This document shows positions 33,283 to 37,852 of a stretch of 37,852 nucleotides of DNA, one piece after another. The translations under genes were made by a program, and so were the position numbers. The notes under the pieces are model-generated. The model worked only from the letters and a program-made list of their open reading frames with translations, made no database searches and was not told where the DNA came from. Position 1 is the first letter of the stretch, and every line of letters begins with the position of its first letter. This DNA comes from an uncultured Streptococcus sp. (GTDB taxonomy: Bacteria > Bacillota > Bacilli > Lactobacillales > Streptococcaceae), in NCBI RefSeq assembly GCF_938020365.1, contig NZ_CALIIB010000047.1, positions 1-37,852 of the forward strand. Direction: 5' to 3'.

Positions 33283-33323
33283 CACCCCAAAAATTAGATA
33301 GCAAAAATCTAACTTTTGGGGTG
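33283..33323. repeat. 17-bp inverted repeat resembling two IS ends face to face
   Basis: Arms CACCCCAAAAATTAGAT (33283-33299) and ATCTAACTTTTGGGGTG (33307-33323) pair with one mismatch around a 7-nt loop. Each arm resembles the IS3-type end at 32028. It could be the fused ends of a deleted element or a transcription terminator. Confidence 0.6.
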
Positions 33324-33497
33324 CCGTTCACCAAGTCTTCTTTTGATTTTTAAAAAGAATAAGGAACTCAGAATGTAGACAAACCCTATCAGGAATAGAA
33401 AAACTTCTCCTTTAGATTTTAGTTATCAGATAGTAAAAACTCTTAGGAATGCCTATATAACAGTATTTTTAAGAGTTTTTTTACTTTATATGCTTAT

Positions 33498-33544
33498 GAA
33501 AAAAGATTGAAGAAAATTGTCCAAAATGGACTTTTTCTTCAATC
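33498..33544 (-). terminator. terminator of the DUF2971-like gene
   Basis: A long minus-strand hairpin, GATTGAAGAAAAAGTCC with GGACAATTTTCTTCAATC (33505-33544), followed by TTTTTT. It lies 20 nt after the stop. Confidence 0.8.
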
Positions 33545-33563
33545 TGAGGAACTATCTCTATTT

Positions 33564-34592
33564 TTAAGGCTTTAACTGATACTTCAAAATATCTTTTACC
33601 ATTTTTTTGATGGGGTACTGCGTCTTCATTATTATCTTTTCATTGTTACATCCTGCATAACCTTGCAAAATGTCCACTTTCGGTACGACCACCCAGTCTT
33701 CATGGCCATATTGCGCCTTTTCATCTAAAATACACACAAAGCGATATTCTCTCTCGTGGCTCCACTCCTTGAATTTCGCAAAGGTTGCCTTAATATAAAA
33801 ACTCAAATTAGAATAAGAAAACTGGTTGCTACTACTTCTCGTGTTTGGCCGCTTGTCGATATATTCCACTGCACCATACACACAAAGACCATCCATCTTT
33901 AAAGTTCGTAGTTTATCCAGAAGACTGGCGTACGAATACTCGAGTGCATAACCAGCATGACTATCAGAATAATAAGACCACATTAAAATATTATCGGCAG
34001 CATGTGTAAGGCAGAAAACTCGGAATAAATCCATCATTGAATTTCCATCCTTGTAGTAGCAATTACAGTCGAAGGGGTCATTGAAATGCTTTGGATGGCT
34101 AAACGATACATTTCCTTCCACTATCTTATATGGGCTATTCTCAATAGTTTTGCCGTAGTATTTTACAAAGACTCCTCTTTGTTCTAAAATAGCTGTCTCC
34201 GCCTTTTTAAAGTATGTCTCAATATCTTCCTTAAACATCTTTGGAAGCTTCTCAATTAACTTTTCGGGCGCTAAAAATCCTAATCGGATATTTTCTGCCA
34301 AACTGTCATTGAAGTTTTTATCAGCTTTTTCCACTTCGAACCCTTCTGGAATTTTCGTATTCGCGGTTTGTATAAACATGACTTTCCTGTAGCCATGGTC
34401 TATTTCTTTTATAGTCGGTCGTTTAAACAGTGACACAAACATCTTCTCTTCTGTCGCGCTATTGGCTACAATAAAACAATTACTATCTGGTTCTGACTCC
34501 AACAAACTATACTCTTCATGGGTCTGTAAAAATGTTGCTTTGGCAATCAAAAACCGATACAACTCAATATCCTCTTTTAAGATGATTTTCAA
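33564..34592 (-). CDS. DUF2971-domain protein of unknown function
   Basis: 342-aa cytoplasmic-looking protein. The C-terminal two-thirds match the DUF2971 pattern: YYGKTIE, VSFSHPKHFNDPFDC, ILMWSYYSDSHAGYALEY and EWSHEREYRFV. The N-terminal ~140 residues are not recognised. DUF2971 proteins are often seen in mobile or defence-type islands, but their activity is undefined. The start is TTG 34590-34592 with a strong GAGGAGG at 8 nt. The gene lies next to IS remnants in a region noticeably more AT-rich than the core genes, suggesting acquisition. Confidence 0.75.
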   Translation of the reverse strand: MKIILKEDIELYRFLIAKATFLQTHEEYSLLESEPDSNCFIVANSATEEKMFVSLFKRPTIKEIDHGYRKVMFIQTANTKIPEGFEVEKADKNFNDSLAENIRLGFLAPEKLIEKLPKMFKEDIETYFKKAETAILEQRGVFVKYYGKTIENSPYKIVEGNVSFSHPKHFNDPFDCNCYYKDGNSMMDLFRVFCLTHAADNILMWSYYSDSHAGYALEYSYASLLDKLRTLKMDGLCVYGAVEYIDKRPNTRSSSNQFSYSNLSFYIKATFAKFKEWSHEREYRFVCILDEKAQYGHEDWVVVPKVDILQGYAGCNNEKIIMKTQYPIKKMVKDILKYQLKP

Positions 34593-34772
34593 TAAATTTA
34601 CCTCCTCGATAAAACTAAAAGTAATGACATATGTTTTTCTTAGCTCTCAAAGCTCTCTCACCTTTTTCATCCATTCATAGAAAGCTAGTCAATTTCAAAA
34701 ATCTTTAACTATCTCCAAGTTTATTATATCGTAACAGCATTACAATCTACCCTATTCAACATCTTTTTTACT
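34593..34772. promoter_or_regulatory. upstream region of the DUF2971-like gene
   Basis: On the minus strand there is a TATAAT (within ACGATATAATAAAC, about 34726-34731) and a separate TTGACT (about 34686-34691). Neither forms a well-spaced pair that I can defend. No terminator for the thioredoxin-like gene is evident here. Confidence 0.3.
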
Positions 34773-35324
34773 TTATTGCATTTCCTTAAAAGCTTTTTCT
34801 GCTTCTTCGTTGCTGATTGCTCCAAATTGAATCTTCCCAATTTTTCCTTGACTATCAATGAGGATTTCAGTTGGAATACTGCGAACCTGATAGGCTTGGA
34901 AGATTGCACCAGACGTGTCAAATAGAACGGGCACATCCTTATAGCCTTGTTCTTGATACCATTTTGGAAAGTCCTCAACAGACTTCTCTCCTTGGAGACC
35001 CGGTGCTACAATAGACAATATTTCAAAATCACGGTCTTTTTTACCAGCTAACTCGACCAATTCTGGCATGCTTCGCTTACAAGGTCCGCACCAAGAAGCC
35101 CAGAACTTCAGATATACTTTTTTCCCACGGTAATCAGAAAGCTTGACAGTTTTTCCATCCATCGACTGAAGAGTGAAGTCCGGTGCCTCCTGGCCAACTG
35201 CAACTAGCGATTGGACACTTGTATTGGACTGACTTTGACTATCCATCCCCTTTTCATCAGATGAACAAGCTGATAGTGTCAGAAAAGCTATCGAAGCAAC
35301 AACGAGCGAAAGAATTTTTTTCAT
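34773..35324 (-). CDS. extracytoplasmic thioredoxin-like lipoprotein (TlpA/Etrx family)
   Basis: 183-aa surface lipoprotein with lipobox LSAC (Cys20) and a Ser/Gln-rich linker to about residue 45. A TlpA-like thioredoxin fold follows, with CGPC at 79-82 (FWASWCGPCK) and the cis-Pro loop RSIPTE. By analogy with pneumococcal Etrx1/Etrx2 it would receive electrons from CcdA and reduce a surface methionine sulfoxide reductase. ATG 35322-35324 follows AAAGGAG; the gap to ccdA is 12 nt, so the two are co-transcribed. No msrAB gene follows; the IS/DUF2971 island does. Confidence 0.92.
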   Translation of the reverse strand: MKKILSLVVASIAFLTLSACSSDEKGMDSQSQSNTSVQSLVAVGQEAPDFTLQSMDGKTVKLSDYRGKKVYLKFWASWCGPCKRSMPELVELAGKKDRDFEILSIVAPGLQGEKSVEDFPKWYQEQGYKDVPVLFDTSGAIFQAYQVRSIPTEILIDSQGKIGKIQFGAISNEEAEKAFKEMQ

Positions 35325-35336
35325 CTTTTTCTCCTT

Positions 35337-36044
35337 TTATCCAAAAATTCCTGATAAAGCATTTAACTGCCCGAGCATGAGAAGGATTCCCATAAAAATG
35401 ATTAAGGCTCCTCCAATTTTTTTCATTAGCCCCATATAGGGTTTGATTTTTGAAAAATAGCGCATAACGAAGCTAGAAGCTAAAGCTAAGATGAGAAATG
35501 GTAAAGCCATTCCCAAAGTATAAACCAATGTTAGGAGCGCTCCTTGGATAGCTCCATTTCCTCCAGAGGCAGCTAGAGCCAGAACCGAACTAAGGACAGG
35601 TCCAATGCAAGGTGTCCAACCAAAACTGAAACTAATACCAAGCAAAAAGGCTGAAAGAAAATCATTCCGACGACTGTTCTTCTTAAATTCCACATTTTTC
35701 TGGAATTGTAACTGCCTGATATTGATCAGCTCCATCTGGTGAATTCCGAGCAAAATGATGATAATCCCCATCAGATAACGGAATTTCTCATCGTAAATCA
35801 CTCTGCCTAAGAATCCTGCACCAAAGCCTAGTAGAAAGAAAACTAAAGAAATTCCAGCAATGAAACACAAGGTCTTGATCAGACCAGTCCAAGCGATCTT
35901 TCTGCCCAGAAACTTGACTTCTCTAGGCTCTTCTTCATCCAGCAATATCCCTATATAGACTGGTAACAAGGGAAAGATACAGGGTGAGAAAAACGAGAGA
36001 ATTCCAGCCAAAAAGACCGAAACAAAAAATAAACCAGACTCCAT
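35337..36044 (-). CDS. ccdA: cytochrome c biogenesis/thiol transporter CcdA
   Basis: 235-aa membrane protein with six predicted helices, passing electrons from cytoplasmic thioredoxin across the membrane. The paired redox cysteines are in FFSPCIFPLLPVY near the N-terminus and GWTPCIGP in the second half. Streptococci lack c-type cytochromes, so the target is the adjacent Etrx-like lipoprotein. ATG 36042-36044 follows a perfect AAAGGAGG. Its own promoter lies upstream. Confidence 0.94.
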   Translation of the reverse strand: MESGLFFVSVFLAGILSFFSPCIFPLLPVYIGILLDEEEPREVKFLGRKIAWTGLIKTLCFIAGISLVFFLLGFGAGFLGRVIYDEKFRYLMGIIIILLGIHQMELINIRQLQFQKNVEFKKNSRRNDFLSAFLLGISFSFGWTPCIGPVLSSVLALAASGGNGAIQGALLTLVYTLGMALPFLILALASSFVMRYFSKIKPYMGLMKKIGGALIIFMGILLMLGQLNALSGIFG

Positions 36045-36076
36045 CCCAACCTCCTTTAAGATGTTTTTTCAATATT

Positions 36077-36104
36077 ATTATAACAAACGATTTAAATTTT
36101 TCCA
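36077..36104 (-). promoter_or_regulatory. promoter of ccdA-etrx
   Basis: The minus strand has TGGAAA (36099-36104), a 16-nt spacer and TATAAT (36077-36082), with TG extending the -10. Confidence 0.65.
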
Positions 36105-36183
36105 CATTTTGCTACACTATCCTCATTCTTGTATCATTTATCGGAGAAGCCGTCTGTCAAAACACTATTTCGTTCCTAAACAG

Positions 36184-36209
36184 CAAAAAAGCCGGAAATT
36201 TTCCGGCTT
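36184..36209 (-). terminator. terminator of the sensor kinase gene
   Basis: AAGCCGGAA (36189-36197) pairs with TTCCGGCTT (36201-36209) and is followed on the minus strand by TTTT, ending the two-component transcript before ccdA. Confidence 0.85.
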
Positions 36210-36230
36210 GAGTACTGAAGGATAGCGAAC

Positions 36231-37852
36231 TTAATCATCTGAATCTAGTGGCAAATAAAGGCTAATCTGGGTGAATGTATCTGGTTCGGACTGGATTTCC
36301 ATATGGTAGTCTTCTCCGAACTGCAGTTTCAAGCGTTGATCGACATTTTTCAGACCAACACCACCTAAGCGAAGGAGAGTCGCATCCATAGAGGCGTTGA
36401 CATCAAAGCCTCGGCCGTTGTCATAGATAGACAGTATCAGCCGCCCCTCTTCTGCTTTCGACGTCACCCGAATCATGCCTTGTCGGTCAATTTCCTTGAT
36501 TCCATGGTAGATGGCATTTTCAACCAAAGGCTGAAGTACCAGCTTGGGCAGTTTATAATCAGCTATGGATTCATCCTCTTCAATCGCATACTGGAGCTTG
36601 TCGCCATAGCGTTGCTTCTGGATAAAAAGATACTGACGAACGTGGTCAATCTCATCTTTGAGAGCAATCTGTTCGTGTCCTTGATTGAGTGCCAAGCGGA
36701 AATACTGAGCGAGTGATTTTGTTACCTCAACAACACGCTTGCTGTCATTAAACTCAGCCATCCAGACAATCGTATCCAAGGTATTATAAAGGAAATGGGG
36801 GTTGATTTGAGCCGAGAGAGCTCGGAGCTCATAGCGGCGGACATTTTGTTCTTCAGTCTTGACAGCTTCCATCAGTTGTTCAATCTGATCCAGCATTTTA
36901 TTGAACTGCTGAGCCAAGTCAACCAACTCTGGAGAACCCTTTGCTTCTGCCCGAAGGTTTGAGTTGCCCGAGCCAATCTTCAGAATGACAGCCTGCAGAT
37001 TCTGAAGAGGCTTAATCCACAAACGCAGAACAAACCAAATACCAGTCAAGCACAGCAGGAGTGCTAAAAGGCCCATTCCTACAAAAGAATAAAGCATTTG
37101 TGACTGAAGCATCTGTAATTGCTCTAATGAAGCGACACCAATTAAAGTCCAGTCGCTGTCCGCAATATCAATCTGGTAGACAAAAGCCTGCTTCTGGTCT
37201 GCGTAACCTTCCTTGACCGAGATATAGGGCTGCATCGCTTTCATTTCCTGACTGGAGGAATAAACACTTTTCTTGGGATGATAGACAAATTCATGCTGGC
37301 TATTGACAATAAAGCTAAAGCCCTTCTTCCCTAGCTGAAGCCGATCCAGATAGGCTTTGAGACTCTTATAGCCGATATCTAGACGCAAAACACCGAGATT
37401 CTGCCCTGCTTCATTCACAACTTCCTGAGTAACGGAAACAACCCACTTCTCCTTCTCTGATGACAGAGACTCCTTGCGAGCAGGAGTCAAGACAGGCATG
37501 GCTTTGGTATGAACAGCTTCCTGATACCATTTTTCATTCATCATATCAGAAGATGTCTGCATACTAATTTGAGAATCTGTTGAGACCACGCGCCCGTCCT
37601 TGGTAACCAGTACTGCCGACACCAAATCTGGATCAGTCTCAATGATGGTTTTCATCAAAGTCTGAACTGACTTTTCGCTGCTTTCTTGATTCTGAGCAAA
37701 CTTACGAACCGTTTCTTCCTTGCTCAGTGTGGAGGTGGTTTGCTTTAATTTCTGCAAATAGGAAGAAATGAACTGCCCGCTTTGCTCCATGCTATTTCGC
37801 GTCGTCCGCTCTGTCAGCTGCCGAATAGTCCCCGAGCTAGTCTGATAGTAGA
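36231..37852 (-). CDS. YesM/LytS-type sensor histidine kinase (5' end beyond window)
   Basis: The frame remains open from ATG 37790 to the window edge (upstream codons read YYQTSSGTIRQL...), so the true start and probably the first membrane helix lie outside. What is visible is an extracellular Cache-like sensor region, a membrane helix (SFVGMGLLALLLCLTGIWFVL), a HAMP segment, the phospho-acceptor motif INPHFLYNTLD, and a HATPase_c domain with LVENAIYHGIKE, DNGRGF and GVGLKNVDQRLKLQFG. In pneumococcus a YesM-type pair (TCS09) neighbours ccdA-etrx-msrAB, so this is probably that kinase. The response regulator would be off-window. Confidence 0.9.
   Translation of the reverse strand, partial: YYQTSSGTIRQLTERTTRNSMEQSGQFISSYLQKLKQTTSTLSKEETVRKFAQNQESSEKSVQTLMKTIIETDPDLVSAVLVTKDGRVVSTDSQISMQTSSDMMNEKWYQEAVHTKAMPVLTPARKESLSSEKEKWVVSVTQEVVNEAGQNLGVLRLDIGYKSLKAYLDRLQLGKKGFSFIVNSQHEFVYHPKKSVYSSSQEMKAMQPYISVKEGYADQKQAFVYQIDIADSDWTLIGVASLEQLQMLQSQMLYSFVGMGLLALLLCLTGIWFVLRLWIKPLQNLQAVILKIGSGNSNLRAEAKGSPELVDLAQQFNKMLDQIEQLMEAVKTEEQNVRRYELRALSAQINPHFLYNTLDTIVWMAEFNDSKRVVEVTKSLAQYFRLALNQGHEQIALKDEIDHVRQYLFIQKQRYGDKLQYAIEEDESIADYKLPKLVLQPLVENAIYHGIKEIDRQGMIRVTSKAEEGRLILSIYDNGRGFDVNASMDATLLRLGGVGLKNVDQRLKLQFGEDYHMEIQSEPDTFTQISLYLPLDSDD

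Larger units (their letters stand above)
33260..33563. other. intergenic remnant region, no gene seen
   Basis: It holds the IS30 right end, the CACCCC hairpin, an AAAAACTCTTA/TAAGAGTTTTT stem (about 33436-33481) and the terminator at 33498-33544. No ORF of note is present. Confidence 0.6.

Noticed and set aside
34724..34978. 84-codon minus-strand frame overlapping the thioredoxin-like gene
   Set aside because: It is an alternative frame of a strongly supported lipoprotein gene, with no RBS or domain.
1..37852. CRISPR arrays, tRNA and rRNA genes, prophage
   Set aside because: I looked for regularly spaced direct repeats, tRNA T-arm/CCA signatures and phage structural or integrase genes and found none.

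Overview
The window looks like chromosome of a viridans-group Streptococcus, probably the sanguinis/gordonii neighbourhood. The evidence is gene content and order. psr-pheA-aroK-aroA, tdk-prfA-prmC-tsaC-glyA-yejK-pvaA, nox-apbE-two FMN reductases and etrx-ccdA-YesM kinase are all groupings I recall from streptococci. A Tat system coupled to efeOBU fits the sanguinis group. No rRNA, tRNA, CRISPR array or prophage is visible. The species call is inference.

Layout: 1-423 is AT-rich with only tiny minus-strand ORFs. 424-1785 is rlmCD. 1967-5898 is the aromatic amino-acid operon aroA-aroK-pheA-psr, read leftwards. 6109-8500 is msrC-dnaX plus a small DUF3272-like membrane protein. 8720-14708 is the translation, one-carbon and thymidine operon tdk-prfA-prmC-tsaC-glyA-yejK-pvaA. 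A small tautomerase gene (14876-15058) runs rightwards. A MATE exporter follows, bracketed by two inverted copies of a ~179-nt three-hairpin repeat. 16845-19870 is purine salvage: pbuX and xpt behind a purine riboswitch, then guaC with a PurBox.

20041-24686 is an iron-uptake operon, efeO-efeB-efeU-tatC-tatA. EfeB carries a twin-arginine signal, so the operon encodes both a Tat cargo and its translocase. Its promoter overlaps a perfect 10-bp inverted repeat that looks like an operator. 24813-27366 holds a ClC-family transporter and a PrsW-like membrane protease.

27571-31992 is a redox locus. The H2O-forming NADH oxidase nox diverges from apbE and two FMN-reductase-fold proteins, with CcpA cre-like sites in the shared intergenic region. 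The last protein ends in two copies of the ApbE flavinylation motif (DATSGAS) joined by a Gly/His linker, behind a PAS-like domain. With an ApbE that has no export signal, this suggests a cytosolic, covalently flavinylated redox protein and is the most interesting system in the window.

32024-34720 is an accessory island: a decayed IS3-family end, an IS30-family element whose transposase is broken by a 56-bp tandem duplication, a hairpin resembling two IS ends face to face, and a DUF2971-like gene with a TTG start. The window closes with extracytoplasmic thiol-redox genes (a TlpA/Etrx-like lipoprotein and CcdA) and a YesM-type sensor kinase cut by the right edge.
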